From positions 2,741,001 through 2,805,000 of the forward strand of contig NZ_CP034909.1 of assembly GCF_008932245.1 (NCBI RefSeq): DNA of 64,000 nt, in the 5' to 3' direction. Within the stretch, counting starts at the first letter, position 1. Every line of letters starts with the position of its first letter. Position numbers and translations under genes: made by a program. This document shows positions 18,067-27,337 of the stretch, piece after piece. Origin of the DNA: Sinorhizobium alkalisoli (GTDB lineage: Bacteria > Pseudomonadota > Alphaproteobacteria > Rhizobiales > Rhizobiaceae). The notes below the pieces were generated by a model. The model worked only from the letters and a program-made list of their open reading frames with translations, did not search any database and had not been told where the DNA came from.

Positions 18067-19956
18067 CTATCCGACTTTCTTCATGGCCGCCGGGTCGTCG
18101 GCGATCGAACGGATGAGAACGCGATTGCGCCCCTGCACCTTGGCATCATAGAGCGCGGCGTCCGCCTCCGAGAGAAGAAGATCCGGCTGCGTCTGCAGGA
18201 CTGGGCCGCTCGCAACGGCTATGCCAATGCTGGCGGTCACTTTCCGGAACTCGCTCTGCGAATGGACGATATTCTCACCCTCGAGAAGTTCCGCGAACTG
18301 TTCCGCAACCGTGATCGCGCCCTTCTCGTTGGTATCCGGCAGAAGGACCACGAATTCCTCGCCGCCGTAGCGGGCGACAATGTCGGCGGGTCGTTTCGCC
18401 GACTTCAGCAGACAGTTGCTCACCTGGCGCAAACATTGATCGCCGGCAGGATGCCCGTAGGTGTCGTTATAGGCCTTGAAGCGGTCGATATCGATCATCA
18501 GCAGGCTGAGTGAAGCATCGTTCCTGGCGCACTTGGCCGCCTCGCGCTCAAAGGCCTCGTCGAAGGCGCGGCGGTTGACGATTCCGGTCAGGCCGTCCGT
18601 CTCCGCCAGGTTCTTCAACTGCTCGGCCGACACCCGAAGCGCGATTTCGGACTGCTTCGTCGCGGTGATGTCGGAGACGACCACCATCGCGCTGCCGTCC
18701 GCCGCAAGCCTCGTGCGAATGCTGAGCCAGTCTCCATTCTGGAGTTGAACCTCTTCATCCTTGTTCTGGTGCAAAGCGGCGCTGAGCGACTTGATCCACT
18801 CTTCCACCGCCTCATAGTCGACTCCGGAACGCTCACGCGTTTCGGCGACGCGTCGCAGAATTTCGCTGATATGGGCGCCGATTACCCGGGCGCCTCCGGA
18901 GAGCGGGAAAGCCCTGCGATACTGCTCGTTGCAGAAGAGCAGGTAGCCTTCCCTGTCGAACATCGCAAACCCATCCGACATTCCCGCGATCGCATGGGAA
19001 AGCAGATCCTTGTTTTCCCGCAGTTCCCGCTCCAGAGCAACCCGTTCCGTAACGTCCCGCGTAACGCCTGCAAGGCCGATCACGCGGCCCTCCATATCCC
19101 TGAGCGGGACCTTGGAGGCGAGAAGATCTCTGCCTTCGATGTGCTCGACGGAGTCGATCAGAGGCACGCCCGTGCGCATGACCTCCTGCTCGCTGTGATA
19201 GAGCTCTTCTGCCAGCCGCAGCGGCTGGAGATTAAAATCCGACAGGCCGACCATCTCCGCTGTCGTCCTGTAGCGGTAGAGCCGGATCATGTTTTCGTTG
19301 ACGGTGATGAAGCGGCTGTCCCTGTCCTTGACATAGAGATAATCGGGCGATTGCGAAAATGCGGTCTCGAGCATCCGGCGCTCGAGGTCCAGCTGACGTG
19401 TTTTCAGGATGACGACGCCGCAGATCAGCGTCGCCGTCACATTCATCGCCGTCATGGGCAGGCCGATTGCGGCGAGCGTGCGAGCATTCGAAAGAGTGGG
19501 CAACAGCGCCATCGTTAGGACAAGCACGCTGCCGACGGCGGCGGCGAGCATGACGACGTGCATGAAGGTCGGCGGCTTCTTCTTCATGCAGAGATTGGCG
19601 AGGAGGCCGACCGCCGCAAGAGCGGCCATGACCAGTATACCCTCTGAGGCAGCTGCTCCGCCGAGCACGAGACGAACGGCGACCGCCAGTGTCAAGGCGA
19701 TCGCGGCAGAGAGCGCCCCGCCAAACATCCCGGCAAGCACGAGCGGTGCGAAACGCAGGTCGATATAGATGCCCGGCGCGAACTCGATGGCGAGCAGAAT
19801 GGAGCCGATGGAGGCGCCGCCTGCGATGGCCCCGAGCACGGCGTTTTCACGATCGGCCAGCCGCGAGCGGAACCAGATCGACAGATGCGCCCAAAGAGAA
19901 ATTGCCAAGCTTACGAAAGCAAGATTGCCTACAAATTGCCCCCACATGCCATTCAT
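18067..19956 (-). CDS. Membrane PAS-PAS-GGDEF diguanylate cyclase
   Basis: About 629 residues. Residues 1-180 carry five to six hydrophobic helices resembling the 5TM-5TMR-LYT sensor (AIAGGASIGSILLAIEFAPGIYIDLRFAPLVLAGMFGG). A PAS domain follows (ETAFSQSPDYLYVKDRDSRF to VTRDVTER), then a second (HAIAGMSDGFAMFDREGYLLFCN to VVVSDITATK), then GGDEF with DIDRFKAYNDTYGHPAGD and active-site GGEEF. An RPAD inhibition site is five residues before GGEEF. So it is probably an active, feedback-inhibited c-di-GMP synthase in the inner membrane. ATG 19956 is preferred; a TTG at 19977 is the outer limit. The ligand is unknown. Confidence 0.88.
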   Translation of the reverse strand: MNGMWGQFVGNLAFVSLAISLWAHLSIWFRSRLADRENAVLGAIAGGASIGSILLAIEFAPGIYIDLRFAPLVLAGMFGGALSAAIALTLAVAVRLVLGGAAASEGILVMAALAAVGLLANLCMKKKPPTFMHVVMLAAAVGSVLVLTMALLPTLSNARTLAAIGLPMTAMNVTATLICGVVILKTRQLDLERRMLETAFSQSPDYLYVKDRDSRFITVNENMIRLYRYRTTAEMVGLSDFNLQPLRLAEELYHSEQEVMRTGVPLIDSVEHIEGRDLLASKVPLRDMEGRVIGLAGVTRDVTERVALERELRENKDLLSHAIAGMSDGFAMFDREGYLLFCNEQYRRAFPLSGGARVIGAHISEILRRVAETRERSGVDYEAVEEWIKSLSAALHQNKDEEVQLQNGDWLSIRTRLAADGSAMVVVSDITATKQSEIALRVSAEQLKNLAETDGLTGIVNRRAFDEAFEREAAKCARNDASLSLLMIDIDRFKAYNDTYGHPAGDQCLRQVSNCLLKSAKRPADIVARYGGEEFVVLLPDTNEKGAITVAEQFAELLEGENIVHSQSEFRKVTASIGIAVASGPVLQTQPDLLLSEADAALYDAKVQGRNRVLIRSIADDPAAMKKVG

Positions 19957-20167
19957 CACGCTGCATCGGCCTTCCAAAAGATTCTCAAGGCCACCAATAC
20001 GCGAAAACTCCTTTGAGCTTTCTTAAGGCGAGTCTGACATTGCGCACAGTTTTCTTTCGCAGCCGAGCCGGTTTCGCCCGCTGCCGCTTGAAAACTCGGA
20101 GCGAATCGCCACGTGTTGGGTTGAAGCGGCACATCTATCGCTTAAGTTGAACAGTGGAGGACTATCC

Positions 20168-21154
20168 TTGGGCGGCCTGGATATCGCGGTCATTGCTTTC
20201 GTCGTCTTCGTCCTTCTGGTGCTCCTCACCGGGGTCAAGACCGTACCGCAAGGCTATCTCTACACCGTCGAGCGCTTCGGCAGATACATAAGGACCATCG
20301 AACCGGGGCTGAACATCATCGTGCCCGTCTTCGACCGCATCGGCGCGAAAATGAACGTGATGGAGCAGGTTCTCGACGTGCCCACCCAGGAGGTGATCAC
20401 CAAGGATAATGCCAGCGTTTCGGCTGACGCAGTCGCCTTTTATCAGGTCCTGAACGCCGCCCAGGCCGCCTACCAGGTCGCCAATCTCGAGAACGCCCTC
20501 CTTAACCTGACCATGACCAACATTCGATCGGTTATGGGGTCGATGGATCTCGACGAATTGCTCTCCAACCGCGATACGATCAACGATCGCCTCTTGCGCG
20601 TCGTCGACGAGGCGGCCAATCCCTGGGGCATCAAGATCACCCGTGTCGAGATCAAGGACATCGCACCGCCGACGGACCTCGTCGAGGCCATGGCCCGGCA
20701 GATGAAGGCGGAGCGTGAGAAGCGCGCACAGGTGCTGGAGGCCGAAGGCGCAAGGAACGCCCAGATTCTCCGCGCCGAAGGCGCCAAGCAGTCGGCCATC
20801 CTCCAGGCCGAGGGGCAGCGGGAAGCCGCCTATCGCGAAGCGGAAGCGCGCGAACGCCTGGCAGAGGCTGAAGCCAAGGCGACCCGAATGGTCTCCGAAG
20901 CGATTGCTGCAGGCGACGTCCAGGCGATCAACTACTTCGTGGCGCAGAAATATACCGAGGCCCTGGCGTCGATAGGTACCGCAAATAACCAGAAGATCGT
21001 CCTGATGCCGATGGAAGCAGCCTCGCTGATCGGTTCGCTTGGCGGCATCGGCGCAATTGCCCGAGAGGTCTTCGCCGAGGGCCAGCCAGCCGCGCGTTCG
21101 CGTGCCTCCACGCCGCGCAGCGGTCCGGCCTCCGGTCCGCTCGAGACGCCGTGA
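20168..21154 (+). CDS. SPFH/Band 7 membrane protein (QmcA/stomatin-like)
   Basis: A 328-residue membrane-anchored SPFH protein. One N-terminal transmembrane helix ([16 protein letters not shown]) is followed by the Band 7 domain ([49 protein letters not shown]) and a long coiled coil with the repeated A-E-G-x pattern ([20 protein letters not shown]). These proteins assemble in membrane microdomains and modulate proteases. I chose the TTG at 20168 because GGAGGA lies seven bases upstream; a TTG at 20147 lies before that site. The NfeD gene starts 10 bases after the stop, the classical partner pair. Confidence 0.92.
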   Translation: MGGLDIAVIAFVVFVLLVLLTGVKTVPQGYLYTVERFGRYIRTIEPGLNIIVPVFDRIGAKMNVMEQVLDVPTQEVITKDNASVSADAVAFYQVLNAAQAAYQVANLENALLNLTMTNIRSVMGSMDLDELLSNRDTINDRLLRVVDEAANPWGIKITRVEIKDIAPPTDLVEAMARQMKAEREKRAQVLEAEGARNAQILRAEGAKQSAILQAEGQREAAYREAEARERLAEAEAKATRMVSEAIAAGDVQAINYFVAQKYTEALASIGTANNQKIVLMPMEAASLIGSLGGIGAIAREVFAEGQPAARSRASTPRSGPASGPLETP

Positions 21155-21164
21155 GGTCCGCTCC

Positions 21165-21620
21165 ATGGTCGCCCGCCTCGTTCTCGAACTCGGTCCCTGG
21201 AGCTGGTGGGTTCTGGGCCTCGTGCTGCTGGCGGCGGAAGTGCTCGTTCCCGGCGTATTCCTGGTGTGGATCGGGCTTGCGGCGCTCATCATTGGCGTTC
21301 TGTCCCTGCTCCTGTGGGACGCGGCATTCTGGCTCTGGCAGGTCCAGCTCACCGCGTTCGCCCTGCTCTCCATGATCGCGGTCCTGATTGGGCGCCGCAT
21401 CGTCGCCACCTCCGAGGAGAGCGACGAGCCGCTGCTCAACAAGCGTGCCGAAAGCCTGGTCGGCCGCACCGCGGTGCTCGAACAGCCAATCGCCGAGGGC
21501 CATGGGCGCGTGCGCCTTGACGATACGACCTGGGCGGTCGAGGGACCCGATCTTCCCGCGGGCACACGCGTGCGCATCGTCGCCAGCGCCGGAAGGCACC
21601 TGACGGTTGAGCGTGCCTGA
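21165..21620 (+). CDS. NfeD family membrane protein
   Basis: A 151-residue short NfeD protein, the partner of the SPFH protein encoded just upstream (10-bp gap, one operon). Residues 10-75 hold two to three hydrophobic helices (WWVLGLVLLAAEVLVPGVFL, FALLSMIAVLIG). The C-terminal soluble part is an OB-fold NfeD domain (AESLVGRTAVLEQPIAEGHGRVRLDDTTWAVEGPDLPAGTRV split over residues about 90-140). It lacks the protease domain of long NfeD proteins. Expected to work with the SPFH scaffold in the inner membrane. Confidence 0.92.
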   Translation: MVARLVLELGPWSWWVLGLVLLAAEVLVPGVFLVWIGLAALIIGVLSLLLWDAAFWLWQVQLTAFALLSMIAVLIGRRIVATSEESDEPLLNKRAESLVGRTAVLEQPIAEGHGRVRLDDTTWAVEGPDLPAGTRVRIVASAGRHLTVERA

Positions 21621-21737
21621 TGGGGGTTGAAAGACTTGCGGCGCTGTTTGGCTGATGCGCTCAACGGAAACCATTGATTAACCACGCCGCTTTACGATTG
21701 TGAAAGAATTGCAATCGGACATGCGGACAAGCGATCG

Positions 21738-23168
21738 ATGGCGCCCATTACCTCACGCTCTCAATTGGCGGGCGCCATGCGGGTGACAATGCCAGCGTGG
21801 CTGTTGGCCGGCTGGACCGCTTTCGCTCCGACACCCGCTTTGGCGCAGAGTCTCGCACCCCTTGGGAACGACAGCGTCGCCACCAGCCTGACCGGCACGA
21901 GCCCGGCCATTAGTGATCCGCAGACGACCGGCGCCGTTGCCGGTGCGGATCTCTCGCCGGCGCTCGACGAGGATCTCAACCGCCTCAACCGACGCGAAGA
22001 TACCATCGACGGGCTGCGCGCCCGCCCCGATCCCTATGGCGACGAGGCGGCGGGTATCCGGATCGGCACCTTCGTCCTGAAGCCTGCGCTCAGCGAAAGC
22101 TTCAATCATGAGCGGCAGGAGACCGGCGGCGACAGCCAGAGCCGGAGCTTCCTCGAGACCAGCCTCGAAGGGTCGTTCACCTCGGATTGGTCGCGCCATC
22201 AGTTGAGCGTGACCGGCGAAGGCGTGCTGCAGCACAATGTTTCGGGCGAGGGTGAAGAAGAACCACGTGCCGACATCGATGCGGAACTGCGGCTCGACTT
22301 GAGCGAGGACACCATAGCCAGGCTCCGGGCAGGCTACAGCTTCGAGCGCGAAGACGCCAGCGATCCGAACGCGATCGCCAATGCAGAGACCCAATCCGGC
22401 GTAAACAGTTACAGACTCGGCGCGGCGGCGGAGCGCGACTTCGGCATGATCCGGGGCGCGATCGGCATTGATTTCGAACGCCGCACCTATGGCGATGTCG
22501 AGCTCGACGATGGGACCACGGTGTCACAGGAGGACAGGGGCCGCAACATCGGTACGCTTACCGCACGCATCGGCTTAGAGCTCTCCCCGGCGCTCATCCC
22601 CTTCCTCGAAGGCTCCGTCGGAAAATCGGTCTATGATCTCAGGCAGGATACGCTCGGCTTCGAACGCTCCTATCAGAGCTATGCCGGCCGTGCCGGCGTG
22701 GAGGTCGATCTCGGCGAGAAGCTCAACGGTGAGCTCGCGGCCGGCTACGAGGCCCACCGTTTCGACGATGCACGGCTCGGCGATCTCCGCGGGCTATCGG
22801 TCGACGGGCGTATCAACTGGTCGCCGCAACGCGGCACCGATGTCCTGTTCGGCTTCCTGACGTATCTTGACCCGTCCACCACAGCCGGCGAGGCGGGATC
22901 GATCAATTATCAGCTGACGAACGTGGTCACGCATCAGATGAGGTCGGATATCGCCGCCAGGCTCTCCAACAGCGTGACGCTGCGCAATTTCCCTTCGGGT
23001 GCTGCCGGCTCTGACGAGACAACCTGGCGCACGGGCGCCGGGCTGACCTATGACATGAGCCGCTACCTCGCGCTCACCGGAGATGTGAGCTACGAGCGCA
23101 CGAACAGAGACAGCGGGACTTCGAGCGAAACAGCGCGCGTGGGTGTTGGACTCACGCTGCGACGCTGA
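21738..23168 (+). CDS. Outer-membrane beta-barrel protein
   Basis: A 476-residue exported protein. The signal peptide ends at PALAQ. After a Ser/Ala-rich, probably unstructured stretch (to about residue 100), the rest alternates amphipathic strands with short turns (FVLKPALSESFNHERQ, SDWSRHQLSVTGEGVLQHN, RLRAGYSFERED, YLALTGDVSYERTNRD), the pattern of a barrel of about 14-18 strands. It ends VGVGLTLRR, whereas most barrel proteins end in Phe or Trp. It resembles the 'outer membrane beta-barrel' (BBP2-like) proteins near rhizobial polysaccharide genes; galU is next door. ATG 21777 is an alternative start. Cargo is unknown. Confidence 0.75.
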   Translation: MAPITSRSQLAGAMRVTMPAWLLAGWTAFAPTPALAQSLAPLGNDSVATSLTGTSPAISDPQTTGAVAGADLSPALDEDLNRLNRREDTIDGLRARPDPYGDEAAGIRIGTFVLKPALSESFNHERQETGGDSQSRSFLETSLEGSFTSDWSRHQLSVTGEGVLQHNVSGEGEEEPRADIDAELRLDLSEDTIARLRAGYSFEREDASDPNAIANAETQSGVNSYRLGAAAERDFGMIRGAIGIDFERRTYGDVELDDGTTVSQEDRGRNIGTLTARIGLELSPALIPFLEGSVGKSVYDLRQDTLGFERSYQSYAGRAGVEVDLGEKLNGELAAGYEAHRFDDARLGDLRGLSVDGRINWSPQRGTDVLFGFLTYLDPSTTAGEAGSINYQLTNVVTHQMRSDIAARLSNSVTLRNFPSGAAGSDETTWRTGAGLTYDMSRYLALTGDVSYERTNRDSGTSSETARVGVGLTLRR

Positions 23169-23229
23169 TTGCCAGTAAACGCGAACGGCCACGCCCCAAC
23201 ATGGGGCCGGAATTCGCACCCAACTTGGA

Positions 23230-24117
23230 TCACTTGAGCCTTTCCAGCAATCCCTTGAGCGGTCCCTCGACCACCGGACGGATGTCGGCGCGCTCCAGCG
23301 CAAAGGCGACGTTGGCGAGGATGAAGCCGTCCTTGGCGCCGCAATCGAAGGTCTCGCCGCGGAAGTGATAGGCTGCAAAGGGCTGCGTCTCGGAAAGCTT
23401 CACCATACCGTCGGTCAGTTGGATCTCGTTGCCGGCACCGCGCTCCTGGAGTTCCAGGATGGGGAAGATTTCCGGCTGCAGGATGTAGCGGCCGTTGATG
23501 AAGTAGTTCGAAGGCGCCGTGCCCGGTGCGGGCTTCTCGACCATTCTGGTGATACTGAAGCCGTCGCCGACCGGCTCGCCGACGCCGACGATGCCGTATT
23601 TGTGCGCCTGGTCGGGCGCGCATTCCTCGACGGCGACGACATTGCCGTTGCTCTCTTCGTAAAGCTCGACCATGCCCTTGAGGCAGCCCTTCTCTCCCTT
23701 CATGATCATGTCGGGAAGAAGCAGGGCGAAAGGTTCGTTGCCAACGAGATCGCGCGCGCACCAGACCGCGTGCCCCAGGCCGAGCGGTGCCTGCTGGCGT
23801 GTGAAGCTCGTGGTGCCGGCCTTCGGCAGCATGGCTTCGAGAAGCTCGATTTCTGCCTTCCTGTTGCGTTCCCGCAATGTCTGATCGAGTTCGACCTGGA
23901 TGTCGAAATAGTCCTCGATGACCGCCTTGCTGCGGCCCGTCACGAAGATCAGATGCTCGATGCCCGCTTCGAGCGCCTCGTCGACGACATATTGGATGAC
24001 CGGCTTGTCCACCACCGTCAGCATTTCCTTCGGCACGGCCTTGGTGGCGGGAAGGAAGCGCGTCCCCAGTCCCGCGACGGGGAAGACGGCTTTGCGGACT
24101 TTACGCTTTTCGGTCAT
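23230..24117 (-). CDS. galU: UTP--glucose-1-phosphate uridylyltransferase
   Basis: Makes UDP-glucose, the donor for exopolysaccharide, cyclic glucan and lipopolysaccharide. 295 residues. Motifs are [25 protein letters not shown] (nucleotide-binding loop), [43 protein letters not shown], and [12 protein letters not shown]. Length and motifs match GalU. A ribosome-binding site AAGGAGG is at 24121-24127. It is convergent with the outer-membrane barrel gene and has its own promoter near the repeat at 24150. An exoN-type paralogue may exist elsewhere in the genome. Confidence 0.95.
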   Translation of the reverse strand: MTEKRKVRKAVFPVAGLGTRFLPATKAVPKEMLTVVDKPVIQYVVDEALEAGIEHLIFVTGRSKAVIEDYFDIQVELDQTLRERNRKAEIELLEAMLPKAGTTSFTRQQAPLGLGHAVWCARDLVGNEPFALLLPDMIMKGEKGCLKGMVELYEESNGNVVAVEECAPDQAHKYGIVGVGEPVGDGFSITRMVEKPAPGTAPSNYFINGRYILQPEIFPILELQERGAGNEIQLTDGMVKLSETQPFAAYHFRGETFDCGAKDGFILANVAFALERADIRPVVEGPLKGLLERLK

Positions 24118-24149
24118 GGAAACCTCCTTGCAGTGGCAATGGTTCTCTT

Positions 24150-24238
24150 CTACAGCGCCGCCGTCGTTTCAGACGTGTCGCTGCGGCATTCTGATTGCTG
24201 CTTGTCTCCTAAATCGAGGCTTTAGGGAGACACGCAGC
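24150..24238. repeat. Mosaic palindromic repeat, family R1 (modules A+B, diverged)
   Basis: Module A begins TACAGCGCCGCCGTCGTTTC; module B has arms GCTTGTCTCCTAAA and TTTAGGGAGACACGC. Two compensating changes keep the stem (TGTCTCC with GGAGACA), suggesting that the fold is conserved rather than the exact bases. Confidence 0.72.
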
Positions 24239-24568
24239 CGCCTGAACCAGGCAATCCAACTGGAACAGGCCTGCGCCGACCAAGGGCGTGAGTTCCTGTA
24301 ACGATTTGAATCTCTGCACGCTTTCCATAATCGACTCCGATTGACGAAAACTTGCCGAGACGCGGTTTGCCGACTTTCCATCGTGGAAGACGACTCGCCA
24401 CATTCATGGTAAAGACTTTGTTGACCTCGTTTCTGTAGGCTTCTCCACTGAACCGTCGCGGCTGATGCCGTACGGCCTCAAGTAGGACCCGACATTCGCA
24501 ATCCGGAGTAATCGGTCCGGCATGAACACCGGCTGAACGCTCCGCCGAGAAACGGAACCGACAGCAAA
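24239..24568. other. Divergent intergenic region galU / lytic transglycosylase
   Basis: No supported gene. Short open frames on the minus strand run into the repeat and have no family-like content. The promoter of the transglycosylase should lie here. Confidence 0.4.
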
Positions 24569-25786
24569 ATGATCACAAACCGCAGGACGTTCTTCCGGCA
24601 TATAGCCGCCGCTCTCGTCATCGCCGCCGCGTCTGGTGCCTCGCCTGCGCGCGCAGACGCGGGTTTTCGAAACTGGATCAATGACTTCTACGCGACCGCG
24701 GCCAAGAACGGCATCTCCAGGGAGACTTACCGCCAAGCCTTTGCCGGCGTAACGACGCCCGACCCCACGGTCATCGAGAAAGCCAACCACCAACCCGAGT
24801 TCAAGCACAAGATTTGGGAATATATCGACTCGCGAGTCAATCCGTATACCAAGCGCATCGGCCAGGAAATGGCGGCCAGGCATGCGCGGACGCTCGCTGC
24901 CATCGAGCGGCATTTCGGCGTCGACGGATCGGTGCTTTTGGCGATCTGGTCTATGGAATCGAATTACGGCGCCATCCTCGAGAAAGACGACCGGCTGCAC
25001 TACGTGCCGCGCGCGCTGGCGACCCTTGCCTATGCCGACTCGAAGCGGGCGAAATTTGCTCGCACGCAGCTCATCGCAGCCTTGAAGATCCTGCAGAGCG
25101 GCGATGTGGCGCCGCGTGACCTCACCGGTTCCTGGGCCGGTGCGATGGGCCATACACAATTCATTCCGACGAGTTACCTGCTCTACGCCGTCGACGCCGA
25201 TGGCAACGGTCATCGCGACATCTGGAACTCGGTTCCGGACGCACTGGCAACCGCAGCCAATCTTCTGAAAAAGAACGGCTGGCGGACTGGCGAGACCTGG
25301 GGCTACGAAGTGGTGCCGCCGGTCAATGCCGCGAAATATTCGGGCCAGACGAAGACGATCGGACAGTGGGCGGCGCTCGGCTTCGTTCGGCCGGGGGGCA
25401 AGGGCTTCCGCAATCCCGGCATGCGGGCCGAACTCAAGCTGCCGAGCGGCGGCAATGGTCCCGGCTTCCTGATGACGAGGAATTTCTTCGTCATCAAACG
25501 CTACAACGCTTCGGACTCTTATGCGCTCGGCGTCGGCCTGCTCGCCGACCAGATTGCCGGCTATTCCGGCATGCACCAGCGCTGGCCGCGCCCGGACGGC
25601 TCCCTCGATATTAGCGAGAAGTTCGAGCTCCAGAGCCGCCTCAAGGAGCTTGGCTACTACAGCGGCGAGGTGGACGGCAATTTCGGCTCCGGATCGCGGG
25701 CCGCGATCCAGGCGTTCCAGGCGCAAAATGGTCTGACACCGGACGGTGAGCCGAACCAGCATCTCCTGCGCGCGCTGCGAAAGTGA
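24569..25786 (+). CDS. Lytic murein transglycosylase (MltB-like) with peptidoglycan-binding domain
   Basis: A 405-residue periplasmic enzyme that cleaves the MurNAc-GlcNAc bond. Residues 1-32 are a signal peptide (RTFFRHIAAALVIAAASGASPARA). Residues about 35-330 are the SLT_2/MltB domain, with the catalytic Glu in AIWSMESNYGAILEK and the family run GSWAGAMGHTQFIPTSYL. Residues about 345-403 form a PG_binding_1 domain (LQSRLKELGYYSGEVDGNFGSGSRAAIQAFQ). A GTGA overlap with the downstream SGNH frame is possible, so the two may be co-translated. Confidence 0.93.
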   Translation: MITNRRTFFRHIAAALVIAAASGASPARADAGFRNWINDFYATAAKNGISRETYRQAFAGVTTPDPTVIEKANHQPEFKHKIWEYIDSRVNPYTKRIGQEMAARHARTLAAIERHFGVDGSVLLAIWSMESNYGAILEKDDRLHYVPRALATLAYADSKRAKFARTQLIAALKILQSGDVAPRDLTGSWAGAMGHTQFIPTSYLLYAVDADGNGHRDIWNSVPDALATAANLLKKNGWRTGETWGYEVVPPVNAAKYSGQTKTIGQWAALGFVRPGGKGFRNPGMRAELKLPSGGNGPGFLMTRNFFVIKRYNASDSYALGVGLLADQIAGYSGMHQRWPRPDGSLDISEKFELQSRLKELGYYSGEVDGNFGSGSRAAIQAFQAQNGLTPDGEPNQHLLRALRK

Positions 25787-25854
25787 GTGGAACGACCCAG
25801 CTTACATTGCGGCGATTTGCGGCTCGACGGTCCCAAATTGCCGCGATCCGGCGT

Positions 25855-27123
25855 ATGATGAGGGCCATGTTTACAGAGAGAACCGGCGGCAAGGGAAAGA
25901 TCTTGCATTCGCTCCGTTTCGCAGCCGTGCTCGCGGCGGCGGCGGCGATGCTCGTTGCCGGCTTTTTTGCCACCATGGCCGCGGCACAGGAGCCGGTTCC
26001 GCGGCGCAACCTGCTGCAGCGCATTTTCGGTCTGGGCCAGCGACCGATCTATTATGACGACCGATACGCGTACCCTGAGGCACCGAGGCCGCGGCGAATC
26101 CAGAAACGCAAGGCACAGCCCACAGGCGTCCAGCAACGGCGCCAGCAGAGCGCCAGGCCGCGCATCGCCGAGACGCCGCCGCCTGCCCCGGTCGTCGACA
26201 AATCGCCGGATGCGAAGAAGGTCCTGGTCGTCGGCGACTTCGTTGCCGCGAGCCTCGGCGACGGCCTTAAGGTCGCCTTCGAGGAGACGGCGAACATAGC
26301 CATCGAAACGCGCGCCAGCGGTTCCTCGGGCCTCGTGCGCGACGATTATTTCGGCTGGCCGGAAGTTTTGCCCGGTTACGTGGCAGAACTCAGTCCCGCT
26401 GCGGTCGTCATCAGCATCGGCGCCAACGACCGCCAGACGATGCGCGTCGGCGACAGCAAGGAAAAGTTCCGGACCGATCGCTGGACCGAAGAATATCGCA
26501 GGCGCGTCGGCACGATGGCGGCGATCGCACGGAAGGACAATCTGCCGGTCTTCTGGGTCGGCATGCCGCCCTTCCAATCCAGCGCGATGACCGCCGACAT
26601 GGTGACCTTCAATGGCATCTATCGCGAGGAGGCCGAAAAGGCGGGCGGCCATTTCATCGACATCTGGGACGGCTTCGTCGACGAGCAGGGCAAGTTCGTG
26701 CTGACCGGTTCGGATATCAACGGGCAGCAGGTCCGGTTGCGCGGCTCCGACGGCATCAATCTGACGAAGGCCGGCAAGCGAAAGCTCGCCTTTTATGTCG
26801 AGAAGGAGATCCGCAAGCTGCTCGGTGGCATGACGTCAGGCAGCGATATTCCTGGCGCCGAGGGTCTCAAGGATCTCGGCGTCACAACACCGCTCGCCAG
26901 CGAGGACATCGTCAGGACCCAGCCGATCAGCCTGACGGACCCGGCACTCGACGGCGCGACGGCGCTTCTCGGTGCGGGCGATCCGCCGAAAGGGAATGGC
27001 AAGAGCGCGAGGGACCTGCTCGTCGAGAAGGGCGAGGTGGTCGCAGCCCCGCCCGGCCGCGTTGATGACTTTCGCCTCGCGAAGCCGGAGACGGTGATCA
27101 GCAAGCCATTGATGCGGAATTGA
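25855..27123 (+). CDS. SGNH-hydrolase family (DUF459) exported protein
   Basis: About 422 residues. A hydrophobic N-terminal segment (RFAAVLAAAAAMLVAGFFATMAAAQ) directs export. A basic, Arg/Gln-rich linker follows. Residues about 115-330 are SGNH-like: KVLVVGDFVAASLGDGL (block I normally GDS, here GDF), SGSSGLVRDDYFGWP, VVISIGANDRQTM (block III GxND) and a late D-G-I-N-L near the usual Asp-x-x-His position. The nucleophile Ser of block I is shifted or missing (GDFVAAS), so catalysis is uncertain. The C-terminal tail is low complexity. The ATG at 25855 is a choice; GTG 25783 overlaps the previous stop. Perhaps a polysaccharide-modifying acyl esterase. Confidence 0.78.
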   Translation: MMRAMFTERTGGKGKILHSLRFAAVLAAAAAMLVAGFFATMAAAQEPVPRRNLLQRIFGLGQRPIYYDDRYAYPEAPRPRRIQKRKAQPTGVQQRRQQSARPRIAETPPPAPVVDKSPDAKKVLVVGDFVAASLGDGLKVAFEETANIAIETRASGSSGLVRDDYFGWPEVLPGYVAELSPAAVVISIGANDRQTMRVGDSKEKFRTDRWTEEYRRRVGTMAAIARKDNLPVFWVGMPPFQSSAMTADMVTFNGIYREEAEKAGGHFIDIWDGFVDEQGKFVLTGSDINGQQVRLRGSDGINLTKAGKRKLAFYVEKEIRKLLGGMTSGSDIPGAEGLKDLGVTTPLASEDIVRTQPISLTDPALDGATALLGAGDPPKGNGKSARDLLVEKGEVVAAPPGRVDDFRLAKPETVISKPLMRN

Positions 27124-27294
27124 GCAATCCGGTCGGTGATCACTGCTTGGAAGGTCCGCTGTCAGGCATCCTTCATCCCCCCATCTCCGCGGCAGCTGCG
27201 GAGGGGGATTGGCACCTGCGCCCCGTTTTTACGGGGAGAAGGACTTGCCGCAGCGTCTCAGTCTCCTCTCCCCGCGTGCCGGAAGAGGGTCAGT

Positions 27295-27313
27295 CCTCGG
27301 GTTAAACCCGAGG
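27295..27313 (-). terminator. Hairpin downstream of gltD
   Basis: A near-perfect palindrome with arms CCTCGGG and CCCGAGG, 25 bases past the gltD stop on the minus strand. No T-run follows, so a terminator role is uncertain. A second GC-rich inverted repeat, CTCCGC with GCGGAG, lies at about 27184-27203. Confidence 0.45.
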
Positions 27314-27337
27314 AGAGTGGCAGAATGCGCGCATCGG

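Noticed and set aside
24209..24403. Minus-strand frames between galU and the transglycosylase
   Set aside because: They run into the R1 repeat and several mutually overlapping frames exist; none has a ribosome-binding site.
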